From Candidatus Cloacimonadota bacterium (GTDB lineage: Bacteria; Cloacimonadota; Cloacimonadia; Cloacimonadales; Cloacimonadaceae): a stretch of 19,921 nucleotides of DNA. The notes under the pieces were generated by a model. That model was not told the DNA's origin and did not search any database. It saw only the letters and a program-made list of their open reading frames with translations. The stretch lies in the NCBI GenBank assembly GCA_028703735.1, contig JAQVMI010000003.1:1-19921 (forward strand). Direction: 5' to 3'. Numbering within the stretch: position 1 is the stretch's first letter; each line of letters begins with the position of its first letter. Positions 7,505 through 16,320 of this stretch are shown piece after piece. The translations under genes were made by a program, and so were the position numbers.

Positions 7505-10500
7505 ATGAAATTACAATGTGTCGTATTAATCATGCTGATGTGTGTGTTCAGCATGTTGTTCTCGGAGACTCTTTCGATGGACTCCCCCATAAAATTGGTA
7601 TCTCAACAATCAGGACGTATCCAATTGAGATTAGATACTCCTAAATTGGAACTTGAGCGTTTTAACAACAGCAATTATCAATCTTTAAAAATGGAAGGGT
7701 CAAACCCCATGGCAGAAGCAGGATTGCCAGAGCTTCCCATGTTTACCACCTGGGTTGCCATTCCTGCTACAGGTGATTTCAGTATAAGGGTTGACAGTGG
7801 CAACTACAAAGTTAAAAACAATGTGCTGCCAAAGCCCGTCTTTACTTCTGAAGATCAGGAGAGGCTTCTTGAAAATAATGCTGCTGCATACAATAGCAGT
7901 TCTCTGTATCCATCCACAAATTTTGCACATAGTTCTGCTCAGATCATCAGAGATTTTAGAGTGGTTCAAATTAGCCTTTTCCCTGTTCAATTCGATGGTG
8001 CCACTCAGTCTTTAAGAATTTGTGACAACATGTCTGTAGAGATTTTGATGAATACCTCAACAGGTGATAATGAATTGCCATCCTTTAGCGGTTACTCACC
8101 TGCCTTCACGGAATTGTATGAATCTATGATCTGCAATTTCGATAGTTACAGAGACCCTCTTATGGCTCCTGCAAGTCCCCGCATTCTGATAATTTATGGA
8201 AACAATCCAGACGCCATTTTTATCTCTAAGTTAAACGAATTCACTACCTGGAAACGTCAAAAAGGGTTTGAAGTGAATTTAGCAAGCACTGCCGTTGCCG
8301 GCAATTCCACTACTAATATCAAGTCATATATTCAGGCTCAGTATAACAATATTAATACCCGTCCTGATTTTATCATCCTTTTGGGTGATGCTGATGGTAA
8401 CTATTCCATTCCAGCATTTGTAGAGAACCTCTCAGGATACGGTGGCGAAGGAGATTATCCCTATACCCATTTATCCGGATCAGATCTTCTGGGTGATGCC
8501 TTCATTGGCAGAATATCGGTAAGCAATGTAAGCCAACTTGACGTAATGCTATCCAAAATTTACGCTTATGAAAAAAACATAAATATAAGCGGAACTTCGG
8601 CTTCCTGGCTTAACCGCATGCTTCTGATAGGTGATCCCTCCAGCAGCGGAGTCTCCACGAAGTATGTAAATATGTTTATCAAAGAAATGGCAAAGACATA
8701 TAATCCGGATTACAGCTTCATAGAAAACTATGAAGGTGGTTTTTCTTCAACAATCAACAGCGGGATAAACCAAGGTGTAGGTTTCTATAATTACAGAGGC
8801 TATTATAACATGAGTGGTTGGACTCCTTCATCAAGCTTAGTAAATGGGACAAAACTTTCTCATGCAACTATCCTTACTTGTGCAACCGGAGATTATTACA
8901 ATGACACATCCACTACAGAAGCATTGGTTCGTTTAGGGACATCTGCTTCACCTGCCGGTTCGGTTACCGCCATAGGAATGGCAACCACTGGAACGCACAC
9001 CATGTTTAACAATACCTTGGTTGCCGGTATATATGATGGGATATTCACTCATCGAATGCGCACAATGGGTGAAGCTTTGCTGAATGGTAGATTGTATATT
9101 AAACAGATATATGGTGCTACTCATGATGCTCAATCCGGTTGGTTTGCACATTGGTGTAATCTGATTGGAGATCCAACTGTGGAAGTGTGGACAGGGATTC
9201 CAAAACAATTGACCCTAACAGCTCCGAATACTGTAGCCATTGGCACCAGCTTGCTGGATTGTTCGGTGATGGATTCTGAAGGTAACCCCTTGCCTTCCAT
9301 CACGGTAACGGCTTTTAGCAATTCTCTGCAATCTGTAATAGCCAAAGGTTTTACAGATGAATTTGGTAATGTAAGCCTGATGGTCACAGGCGGTTTGCAA
9401 AATGACATAGTTATTACAGCTTCGGCTCATAATCATAAACCGGTACAACAACCTGTAAGCGTTGATGGAAACGGTTCTATTGTTTTCGTAGATAAAGAGA
9501 TCGTAGATGATGGAACCTCTGGAAGTAGCGGAAATGGAGATGGATTTGCCAATGCAGGCGAAACTATTGCAGTAAAAATGGAGATTAAGAATACTACGGC
9601 TAATAGTGTTACCGGTCTTTCTGCCACAATAAGCACTAACGACCCATACATAAGCATAATCTCTGCTCAAAGCACATTTTCTGCTGTAGCCTCTTCCGCA
9701 ACTGCAATTAGCGAATCTTACTTCACATTTAGTATCAATACTAACCTACCCCCCAATCATGATATCAGATTGGAAGTCCAGTTAGTAGATGGCAACCAAA
9801 TCAATTACCCGCTTACTTTCCATGTAAGCTCGTATAATGCCAAATTGTTAGTGAATAATCACACAATTACAGGTGGTGGTAACAGTATTCTCGATCCCGC
9901 TGAAGAGGGTTTCTTGCAGGTAGCAATCAAGAATAATTCTGTGTTTGGGATTGAGGATGTATATGCTGAATTAAGATCATTAAATGATCTTCTGGTAGTG
10001 AATGATTCCACCTCTTTTATTGGTAGTATTCCAGCCGGGATGATCACTACAAGTGTAGATGGTTTCGAGGTTTTTGCCCGGGCACTGATAATCCCGGGAA
10101 TGCAGATGCCAATGCGGTTACGCTTGTTCAATGACAGTGGTTTCGAGCAGTTTGCAGAGTTTAACATCCCCATAGGTCAGGTTAGCATGAATACACCTTT
10201 GGGACCCGATGCCTATGGATATTTTATCTATGATATTACTGATACCGCTTATACAGATTGCCCTACTTATGATTGGGTGGAAATAAACCCGTCTCAGGGA
10301 GGTTCTGGAACTTTAATCAGCGGATTTAACGATACTGGTGATGAATATGGAGATGAGGGTGATCAAAATGGTTCTGTAACTTTGAAAGTGCTTGATCTAC
10401 CCTTCTCCTTCCCCTTCTACGGTATTACTTATAACCAGATTACTGTATGCGTAAATGGATTTATCGCCATGGGTGTTACCGGAAACGGAGAATTTAGAAA

Positions 10501-12964
10501 CTACCGTCTACCAGGTGGATATGGTCCTTCACCGATGATTGCAGCTTTTTGGGATGATTTAATTCTTATTGCGGACGCTGGAATATATAAATACTATAAT
10601 GCCAGTAACCATACCTATATAATTCAGTATCATAAGCTTAGAAATGGTTACAATCGCACCAGTGTGGAAACTTTCCAGGTAATATTCTACGATCCCATCT
10701 TCTACCCCACCTCCTTAGGTGATGGTATGATCAAGATTCAATATAAAGATTTCAACAATGTGGATGTTGGTGGTAGTGGTGGTTACTCACCTTTGCATGG
10801 TAATTTCTCTACAATAGGTATTAAAGACCATACCAATACCGTTGGTTTGGAATACTCTTATAATAACCAGTACCCCTATGCTGCAGCACCTCTGGCAAAT
10901 GGAAAAGCCTTACTGATAACCACAGCTCCCGTTTTACACGAAAACGCCTTTTTAGTAATTGATAATATGATAGTTAGTGATCCAAACAATAACGGTGTGG
11001 CTGAGCCGGGAGAAACCCTTGATATTGGCATTAAACTGATCAATATTGGCTTGGATACAGCTACCGAAGTTCATCTAACTGCTTCTACTTCCAGCACATA
11101 TGCAACGCTTGTTTCTTCAAGCAGCAACTATGCGAATATTGCAGGAGATTCTTATGCGGTAAACCAAACTCCCTTGCAGTTGCAAATAGATTTGGATTGT
11201 CCTAATGGAGCTGTAATTCCGCTGAATTGTATAGTAACCATAGCTGGAAACAGTTGGCAATACCCCTTGAATATCACAGTTTACAAACCCGCTATCGAAA
11301 TTAGCGGTGTTTATGTAAATGATTCAGCTGCCAATGGTAATGGTCTTATTGATGCTGGTGAAACCGTTCTGTTGATTGTTAATTTTAACAATAGCAGCAC
11401 TCTGGAAGCCAAAAACATCACCAGCAATATAAATTGTATGTCCGAGTTTGTTACCATCAGTAATCCCTCCATTCTGATACCTGGCATTCCCTCTGGAAGC
11501 ACCTGTCAGGCTGTATATCAGATAACTGTTTCACCAGAGGTGGTGGTTGGTAATTATCTCACTTTCTATTTAACTTATCTGGGAGATCTAATTGATCCAC
11601 AAAATGAGCAGATTGTTGCAAGCGTAGGCACCACAGGAATGAATGAAGATTTTGAAACAGACAATGGCAACTTCATTGCAAGCCCAACATACAATGGATG
11701 GGAATGGGGTACTTCTACAGTTGCAGGAGCTCATTCGGGTGTAAAAATCTGGGGAACCAGGTTAAACAGCCAGTATCCTGCCAATGTTACCTATACTTTA
11801 ACCACTCCCAACGTGTTCATTGGGACAAACTTCATGCTGGAGTTCTGGCACTCTTATGATACCGAAGTTGGCTACGATGGAGGAAACGTAAAGATTTCTA
11901 CTAATAATGGCAGCAGTTGGACAGTTATCCATCCTGAAGGAGGATACACTTCAAACAACTTGTCCATTTTAGAAGGACCCGGCTACGATGGAAATAGTAA
12001 TGGATGGGTATTGGCGCGCTTCAACCTTGCAACTTATGCTAACCAAAATGTCTTGTTCAGATTCACTTTTAGTAGTGATGGTTTATATGAAGGTGATGGC
12101 TGGTTTATCGATGATGTTCGCACCTCCGGTTTCATAGAATCTGCAGGCAAGGTTAGCGGTACTGTAAGCAGTTCAAACACTTCCATCGATTTCTCGAAAG
12201 TGATGGTTCAGAATGCACTTAATTGGGGAACTCACCCCAATTCAGAAGGGGACTACTCACTATTCCTTCCCATGGGCAACCATCAGATTTCCGCAATTTC
12301 GGATGGGTATTACTCCGAAGCTCCCAGCAGCATCGTTCTAAGCTTGAGTAACCAAACCACAGACCACGATTTCTATCTGGGATATCTTGCTCCGGTTACG
12401 AATCTTAGCTATCAAAGTGGGGAAGGCAATCTAAACTTAAGCTGGGTTGCTGCAGCAGAACCAGAATACCCAATAACCGGTTATAAAGTGTTCCGTAAAA
12501 TTAATGCAGGAGCTTTCGAGCAGGCTGCTTTTGTATCTGAGCCTTTTTATACTGAAGTTTTAGGCATTATGGGTACCAGCTATCATTACAATATTGTCTG
12601 CTGCTATGCTCAAGGTAACAGCTTACCCTCGGACGATCTATACTTCCATTATACAACTGCCAATGAAGATGAGATAGATACTCCCACAGTTACGAAATTA
12701 ATGAACAACTATCCTAATCCCTTTAACCCCGAAACTACCTTCCGATTCTCTTTGAAAGAATCTGCAAGAGCAAGATTATCTGTCTATAATGTTAAGGGGC
12801 AATTGGTTAAAAAAATAGTGGATGAAGTTCTTCCCTCTGGAATACATCAGATAGTTTGGAACGGACGTGACTTCAATAATAGTCCTGTATCCTCTGGTAT
12901 CTATTTCTACAGATTAGAAAGCAAAGAATATAGTGCCACAAAGCGTGCTGTACTACTTAAGTAA
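7505..12964 (+). CDS. Gingipain-like (peptidase C25 fold) multidomain secreted protein with sorting tail
   Basis: The 1,819-residue protein starts with a Sec signal peptide (about 1-21). A propeptide-like region extends to about 215, then a C25 (gingipain-fold) domain spans about 226-565: ILLGDADG, DAFIGRISV, NYRGYYNMSGW, ILTCATGDY and LIGDPTVEVW occur in the family's order. The family's catalytic Cys is kept (Cys459), but the His of the usual GHG is Tyr433, so activity is uncertain. Downstream come an Ig-like module (about 567-650), CARDB-like modules at about 655-775, 778-890, 1152-1260 and 1266-1375 (three with an NGxxxxGE loop), a beta-rich module with a PFSFPFYG strand (900-1140), a MAM/jelly-roll-like region (1381-1541), a carboxypeptidase-regulatory-like domain (1547-1625) and an FN3 module (1629-1715). 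The sorting tail starts at NYPNPFNP (1735-1742) and ends AVLLK. AGGGA (7493-7497) serves the ATG. It is probably exported and surface-anchored. Confidence 0.93.
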   Translation: MKLQCVVLIMLMCVFSMLFSETLSMDSPIKLVSQQSGRIQLRLDTPKLELERFNNSNYQSLKMEGSNPMAEAGLPELPMFTTWVAIPATGDFSIRVDSGNYKVKNNVLPKPVFTSEDQERLLENNAAAYNSSSLYPSTNFAHSSAQIIRDFRVVQISLFPVQFDGATQSLRICDNMSVEILMNTSTGDNELPSFSGYSPAFTELYESMICNFDSYRDPLMAPASPRILIIYGNNPDAIFISKLNEFTTWKRQKGFEVNLASTAVAGNSTTNIKSYIQAQYNNINTRPDFIILLGDADGNYSIPAFVENLSGYGGEGDYPYTHLSGSDLLGDAFIGRISVSNVSQLDVMLSKIYAYEKNINISGTSASWLNRMLLIGDPSSSGVSTKYVNMFIKEMAKTYNPDYSFIENYEGGFSSTINSGINQGVGFYNYRGYYNMSGWTPSSSLVNGTKLSHATILTCATGDYYNDTSTTEALVRLGTSASPAGSVTAIGMATTGTHTMFNNTLVAGIYDGIFTHRMRTMGEALLNGRLYIKQIYGATHDAQSGWFAHWCNLIGDPTVEVWTGIPKQLTLTAPNTVAIGTSLLDCSVMDSEGNPLPSITVTAFSNSLQSVIAKGFTDEFGNVSLMVTGGLQNDIVITASAHNHKPVQQPVSVDGNGSIVFVDKEIVDDGTSGSSGNGDGFANAGETIAVKMEIKNTTANSVTGLSATISTNDPYISIISAQSTFSAVASSATAISESYFTFSINTNLPPNHDIRLEVQLVDGNQINYPLTFHVSSYNAKLLVNNHTITGGGNSILDPAEEGFLQVAIKNNSVFGIEDVYAELRSLNDLLVVNDSTSFIGSIPAGMITTSVDGFEVFARALIIPGMQMPMRLRLFNDSGFEQFAEFNIPIGQVSMNTPLGPDAYGYFIYDITDTAYTDCPTYDWVEINPSQGGSGTLISGFNDTGDEYGDEGDQNGSVTLKVLDLPFSFPFYGITYNQITVCVNGFIAMGVTGNGEFRNYRLPGGYGPSPMIAAFWDDLILIADAGIYKYYNASNHTYIIQYHKLRNGYNRTSVETFQVIFYDPIFYPTSLGDGMIKIQYKDFNNVDVGGSGGYSPLHGNFSTIGIKDHTNTVGLEYSYNNQYPYAAAPLANGKALLITTAPVLHENAFLVIDNMIVSDPNNNGVAEPGETLDIGIKLINIGLDTATEVHLTASTSSTYATLVSSSSNYANIAGDSYAVNQTPLQLQIDLDCPNGAVIPLNCIVTIAGNSWQYPLNITVYKPAIEISGVYVNDSAANGNGLIDAGETVLLIVNFNNSSTLEAKNITSNINCMSEFVTISNPSILIPGIPSGSTCQAVYQITVSPEVVVGNYLTFYLTYLGDLIDPQNEQIVASVGTTGMNEDFETDNGNFIASPTYNGWEWGTSTVAGAHSGVKIWGTRLNSQYPANVTYTLTTPNVFIGTNFMLEFWHSYDTEVGYDGGNVKISTNNGSSWTVIHPEGGYTSNNLSILEGPGYDGNSNGWVLARFNLATYANQNVLFRFTFSSDGLYEGDGWFIDDVRTSGFIESAGKVSGTVSSSNTSIDFSKVMVQNALNWGTHPNSEGDYSLFLPMGNHQISAISDGYYSEAPSSIVLSLSNQTTDHDFYLGYLAPVTNLSYQSGEGNLNLSWVAAAEPEYPITGYKVFRKINAGAFEQAAFVSEPFYTEVLGIMGTSYHYNIVCCYAQGNSLPSDDLYFHYTTANEDEIDTPTVTKLMNNYPNPFNPETTFRFSLKESARARLSVYNVKGQLVKKIVDEVLPSGIHQIVWNGRDFNNSPVSSGIYFYRLESKEYSATKRAVLLK

Positions 12965-12996
12965 ACCCTTAAGCACACGCTATGACCTAAAGTATA

Positions 12997-13160
12997 ACAT
13001 TGTCATCCCTGCATGTAAGACTTTTTGAAGTTGGAAAGACCGTCTGTCATTCCTGCGAAGGCAGGAATCCAGACATTAGATTCCGGATCTAGTCCGGAAT
13101 GACAGAAGTTCTTTCATTTTCGTGAATGTTATCATATTGCGGATGTGGGGATGACAATGT
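12997..13160. repeat. Nested palindromic intergenic element with 13-bp terminal inverted repeats
   Basis: The ends 12997-13009 (acattgtcatccc) and 13148-13160 are perfect 13-bp inverted repeats. Inside are an 11-bp inverted pair (13043-13053 with 13096-13106) and two local hairpins: attcctgc-gaag-gcaggaat (within 13042-13074) and attccgga-tctag-tccggaat (13080-13100). The 'gtcattcctgcgaaggcagg' hairpin resembles a dispersed palindromic repeat known from many bacterial genomes. The size and ends are MITE-like, but I see no clear target-site duplication and no transposase. Confidence 0.65.
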
Positions 13161-13214
13161 GTTTGATAAATCTTATTCTTTTTCTATAGAATCAAATTGA
13201 GGAATAGCATTTAA

Positions 13215-14156
13215 ATGAATGTAAAAGAAATTGTTAGCTCCAAGCTCACAATGCTAAATGAAGAGAACATAATAAAATACGATGTTCCCCTAAAGGACTA
13301 CTGCAGTTTTAAAATCGGTGGACCAGCAGAGGTATTTTGTGTGCCCAAAACTCAAGCACAGCTTATTGAATTAATGGCTTTCTGCCTTAGAGAAAACATC
13401 TCATATTTCATTCTGGGTAAGGGTTCTAATCTGCTAATCTCGGATCAGGGTTTAACTGGTATGGTCATAAGCACTTCTGCGCTTAATAAAATAACCAAAG
13501 ATGAGAATTATATCAGTGCATTTAGTGGAGTTTTGTTAAAAGACTTATGTGAATTTGCACAAGAGCATGGATTAAGTGGTTTGGAATTCGCACACGGAAT
13601 TCCCGGAAGTGTAGGGGGAGCAGTGTATATGAATGCCGGAGCTTATGGAGGAGAAATAAAGGATGTATTATATTGCAGTAAATGCTTATCTCCCCAATTG
13701 AGTTTGCTGGAATCAACAAATCCTATTATACATTTGAAAGCAGCAGATCACTGTTTTGCTTATAGATCCAGTGCTTTGCAGGTTCAGGGATTGATCCACT
13801 TATCTTCTGTGTTCAAACTCAAGCAGCAAAATCCTGCTGAAATACTTGCAAAGATGGACGATTTTAAGCTACAGCGTTGGGATAAACAGCCAATGGATTT
13901 GCCAAGTGCAGGAAGCGTTTTTAAAAGACCAGAGGGTTATTTTACTGGCAAACTGATAGATGATTGTGGATTAAGAGGATATCGCATCGGTGATGCAGCA
14001 GTTTCTAATAAACATTGTGGCTTTATTGTAAACTTGGGCAATGCCACTGCGAAAGATGTTCTGCAGTTAATTCGCTATGTGCAACAAACGGTTTATAGCA
14101 GATTTCAGGTTAAATTAGAAACAGAGATACGAGTTTTAGGCGTTGAAAGCAAGTAA
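13215..14156 (+). CDS. murB: UDP-N-acetylenolpyruvoylglucosamine reductase (MurB)
   Basis: MurB is the cytoplasmic FAD enzyme that reduces UDP-GlcNAc-enolpyruvate with NADPH to UDP-MurNAc, the second step of peptidoglycan precursor synthesis. The 313-residue product shows the FAD-binding motifs GKGSNLL (68-74) and IPGSVGGAVYMNAGAYGGE (129-147), and YRSS (183-186). It also has PSAGSVFKRP with the proton-donor Ser234, and LETEIRVLG with the conserved Glu304 near the C-terminus. Length and the YRxS loop fit the shorter type II MurB class. GAGGA (about 13199-13203) precedes the ATG with an 11-base gap, so spacing is long; a start at Met13 is the only other obvious choice but lacks a better site. 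The downstream permease begins inside the end of this gene. Confidence 0.96.
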   Translation: MNVKEIVSSKLTMLNEENIIKYDVPLKDYCSFKIGGPAEVFCVPKTQAQLIELMAFCLRENISYFILGKGSNLLISDQGLTGMVISTSALNKITKDENYISAFSGVLLKDLCEFAQEHGLSGLEFAHGIPGSVGGAVYMNAGAYGGEIKDVLYCSKCLSPQLSLLESTNPIIHLKAADHCFAYRSSALQVQGLIHLSSVFKLKQQNPAEILAKMDDFKLQRWDKQPMDLPSAGSVFKRPEGYFTGKLIDDCGLRGYRIGDAAVSNKHCGFIVNLGNATAKDVLQLIRYVQQTVYSRFQVKLETEIRVLGVESK

Positions 14157-14931
14157 AATTATCCCACCACTGATTTTTTTTGTTTTTATTATGCTGATTT
14201 GGCAGGTGGTTAGTGCCAGAAATGCTATAGCATTTTGGATAGTTCCTTCGCCTATGGAAGTGCTAAAGGTATTCATATATAGCCCCCGCTTAATCTTACA
14301 TCATTTACAGCCCACCTTGTTTGCAGCTCTTACGGGATTACTGCTAAGCATTATCTTAGGGAGCATTACAGCTATTGCCATGCACAGCTACAGTTTAGTA
14401 AAACAGGTGTTATACCCCTATCTGGTAATATCTCAAACCATCCCCATTATTGCCATAGCTCCACTACTGATAATTTGGTTCGGTTATGGTATTAGCTCCA
14501 AAGTATTCGCAGTGGTGCTGATGTGTTTCTTCCCAATCTCTTTGGGGCTTTACGATGGGTTCCGCAGTGTTTCGATAGATCAGGTTAGGCTATTGAAATC
14601 TATGGGAGCTACAAAATACAAAACCTTCACCTTGTTATATATACCAGCCTCTTTACCCAATTTTTTTACCGGATTGAAGCTTGCTGCTACCTATAGTGTT
14701 ATGGGAGCAGTTATAGGAGAATGGTTGGGAGGAAGTGCCGGCTTGGGGATTTATATGACACGAGCCACTAAAGCATATCAAACAGCACATGTATTTGCCG
14801 TGATTGCGGTAATTATCCTGTTAAGTATGTCTCTTTTTGCAATAGTGGCATTGATAGACCGCTGGCTGTTGCGTTGGAAGTATATTCGTGAGGATGAGTA
14901 CTTAGAGGTAAACTTCCAGGAGCGCAACTAA
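14143..14931 (+). CDS. ABC transporter permease, NitT/TauT (SsuC/ThiX-like) family
   Basis: This 262-residue membrane protein has about six hydrophobic segments (near 6-24, 57-80, 96-115, 119-135, 178-195 and 216-238). It carries the family's cytoplasmic EAA-type loop, KSMGATKYKTFTLLYIPASL, before GEWLGGSAGLG, and a SQTIPIIAIAPLLIIWFGYG stretch typical of sulfonate, taurine, nitrate or pyrimidine-precursor importers. The substrate cannot be assigned; ThiX-like (hydroxymethylpyrimidine) permeases are among the closest by eye. The proposed TTG start at 14143 overlaps the murB end by 14 bases and supplies the complete first helix. The first in-frame ATG (14191) would cut that helix, so TTG with translational coupling is preferred. 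No ATPase or substrate-binding protein gene is in the window, so the partners must be encoded elsewhere. Confidence 0.88.
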   Translation: MKASKIIPPLIFFVFIMLIWQVVSARNAIAFWIVPSPMEVLKVFIYSPRLILHHLQPTLFAALTGLLLSIILGSITAIAMHSYSLVKQVLYPYLVISQTIPIIAIAPLLIIWFGYGISSKVFAVVLMCFFPISLGLYDGFRSVSIDQVRLLKSMGATKYKTFTLLYIPASLPNFFTGLKLAATYSVMGAVIGEWLGGSAGLGIYMTRATKAYQTAHVFAVIAVIILLSMSLFAIVALIDRWLLRWKYIREDEYLEVNFQERN

Positions 14932-14988
14932 CTTACTTCTACCTTATTACGAAAGTTACGCTTTAGTAAAGATAGAGAGCTAAAAACT

Positions 14989-16041
14989 TCATCCATTACT
15001 AAGCACATTTGCAATTCTTGCTGCTACATCAGTTCCAAAGATATCGGGATGCTCCACTGGTGTTACAAATGATTTTATCGCAGCAGGAAATGCTTCTGAA
15101 TCTGGAGCAAGCAAGAGGTTCCAACCGCACTCCACCGTTTCCACCCATTCTGTTTCATAGCGTAAAGTTACGCATGGCTTACCTAAGATGTAGGCTTCTT
15201 TTTGGATTCCGCCGGAATCACTAAGAATCATATCAGAATTCTCCATAAGCAGGATAAAATCCAGATAAGCTTGTGGTTCAATGTAACGAATATTACAGAA
15301 TTTGTTATCTGGCATGGATAGTAGAATTTTTCTGGTTCGGGGATGGACAGGGAATACTATTAAGCGATTTAACGAGTTTAGGTTAGACAGGATGTGGTGT
15401 AAATTAACAGGATCATCCACATTGTAGGGACGATGGAGAGTTAACAGCGAGAACGGGGTATTCTGCAATTGAAGCTCATCAATCGCAGTGGATTCCTGAT
15501 GCGCCTTTTTTAGCCCAAAAGCCAGGCTATCCACCATGATATCCCCCACCTGATGGCATTTATCCAGCAACCCCTCTTTCTTGGCATTCTTTACAGCCAT
15601 TTCGGTAGGGACAAGCAGGATATCGCTTAAGTGATCTGTAACCACACGGTTTATCTCTTCAGGCATACTGCGATTAAAGCTACGCAAACAAGCCTCCACG
15701 TGAGCTATTTTCATTCCCAGTTTCGCTGCCGCAAGTGCACCAGCAAGAGTAGTATTTGTATCACCATAAACTATCACCATATCTGGTTTTTCTTTTATTA
15801 AAATCGGCTCTACTGCAGCTAATATATCTCCGGTTTGAACTCCCTGACTACCCGAACCAATACACAAATTGTAATCTGGATTGGGAATCTCCATGTCATT
15901 AAAGAAAACTTCATTCATCTGGATATCATAATGCTGTCCGCTGTGGATAATTATTTCCTGATGTGTTTTTCTTAGCTCGCGTGAAAGCGGGGCGAGCTTT
16001 ACAAACTGAGGACGGGCACCAACTATTTGCACTATCTTCAT
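14989..16041 (-). CDS. wecB: UDP-N-acetylglucosamine 2-epimerase, non-hydrolysing
   Basis: The enzyme interconverts UDP-GlcNAc and UDP-ManNAc, supplying ManNAc-type sugars for surface polysaccharides. The 350-residue product opens MKIVQIVGARPQFVKLAP, the family's N-terminal nucleotide-fold signature. It retains the residues matched to the E. coli catalytic set: Asp94 in VYGDTNTT, Glu116 in HVEACLRSF, the Glu128/129 pair in MPEEINR, and His203 in TLHRPYN. SDSGGIQKEA (274-283) binds the nucleotide. The usual HVEAGLRS has Cys117 in place of Gly. The frame is open another 43 codons upstream to 16170, but that part is unlike the family, and the ATG at 16041 has GGAG five bases before it, so I place the start there. 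It converges on the permease gene with a 57-base gap. Confidence 0.95.
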   Translation of the reverse strand: MKIVQIVGARPQFVKLAPLSRELRKTHQEIIIHSGQHYDIQMNEVFFNDMEIPNPDYNLCIGSGSQGVQTGDILAAVEPILIKEKPDMVIVYGDTNTTLAGALAAAKLGMKIAHVEACLRSFNRSMPEEINRVVTDHLSDILLVPTEMAVKNAKKEGLLDKCHQVGDIMVDSLAFGLKKAHQESTAIDELQLQNTPFSLLTLHRPYNVDDPVNLHHILSNLNSLNRLIVFPVHPRTRKILLSMPDNKFCNIRYIEPQAYLDFILLMENSDMILSDSGGIQKEAYILGKPCVTLRYETEWVETVECGWNLLLAPDSEAFPAAIKSFVTPVEHPDIFGTDVAARIANVLSNG

Positions 16042-16046
16042 TTCTA

Positions 16047-16050
16047 CTCC
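16047..16050 (-). promoter_or_regulatory. Ribosome binding site fixing the wecB start at 16041
   Basis: On the minus strand, GGAG lies five bases before ATG, whose product starts directly with the conserved MKIVQIVGARPQF. This rejects the upstream in-frame ATG at 16170. Confidence 0.7.
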
Positions 16051-16069
16051 ATCATTTAAGGCTTCATAC

Positions 16070-16098
16070 CACAAATCGTGATGGGTTATGCGTGTCAA
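16070..16098 (-). promoter_or_regulatory. Candidate wecB promoter
   Basis: On the minus strand a perfect TTGACA (16098-16093) is followed after 17 bases by TTTGTG (16075-16070). The second box is a poor sigma-70 -10 match, but TTTG resembles the Bacteroidota -7 box. Bases 16099-16301 upstream show no other recognisable feature. Confidence 0.3.
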
Positions 16099-16320
16099 GT
16101 AAACAATCCTGAATGTTAAAAAGCGGACATCATTATGGGTACGGAGAATTATTATATATACGTTAATCAAGTGGGTTATGTAACAGATGAGACCCCTTTC
16201 CGAAAAACCTTGTGCGTTTAGATTTTTTTCTATCTTTCACTGTGTTGACTAAGGACTTCACAATATTCTTTATTTTTGCCATAAAGCACATTAGTAGATA
16301 TGATAAAGAGTCTTATTATT

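Noticed and set aside
9215..9670. 151-residue open frame antisense to the C25-like gene, and other antisense frames there
   Set aside because: They lie wholly inside a well-supported gene, in opposite frames, with no recognisable domain or ribosome site.
14932..14988. Bidirectional terminator between the permease and wecB
   Set aside because: The convergent arrangement would suit one, but I found no stem with a T-tract in these 57 bases.
16042..16170. 43-residue N-terminal extension of the UDP-GlcNAc 2-epimerase
   Set aside because: Family members begin at MKIVxxVGxRPxF, there is a good GGAG before that ATG, and the extension has no similarity to the family.
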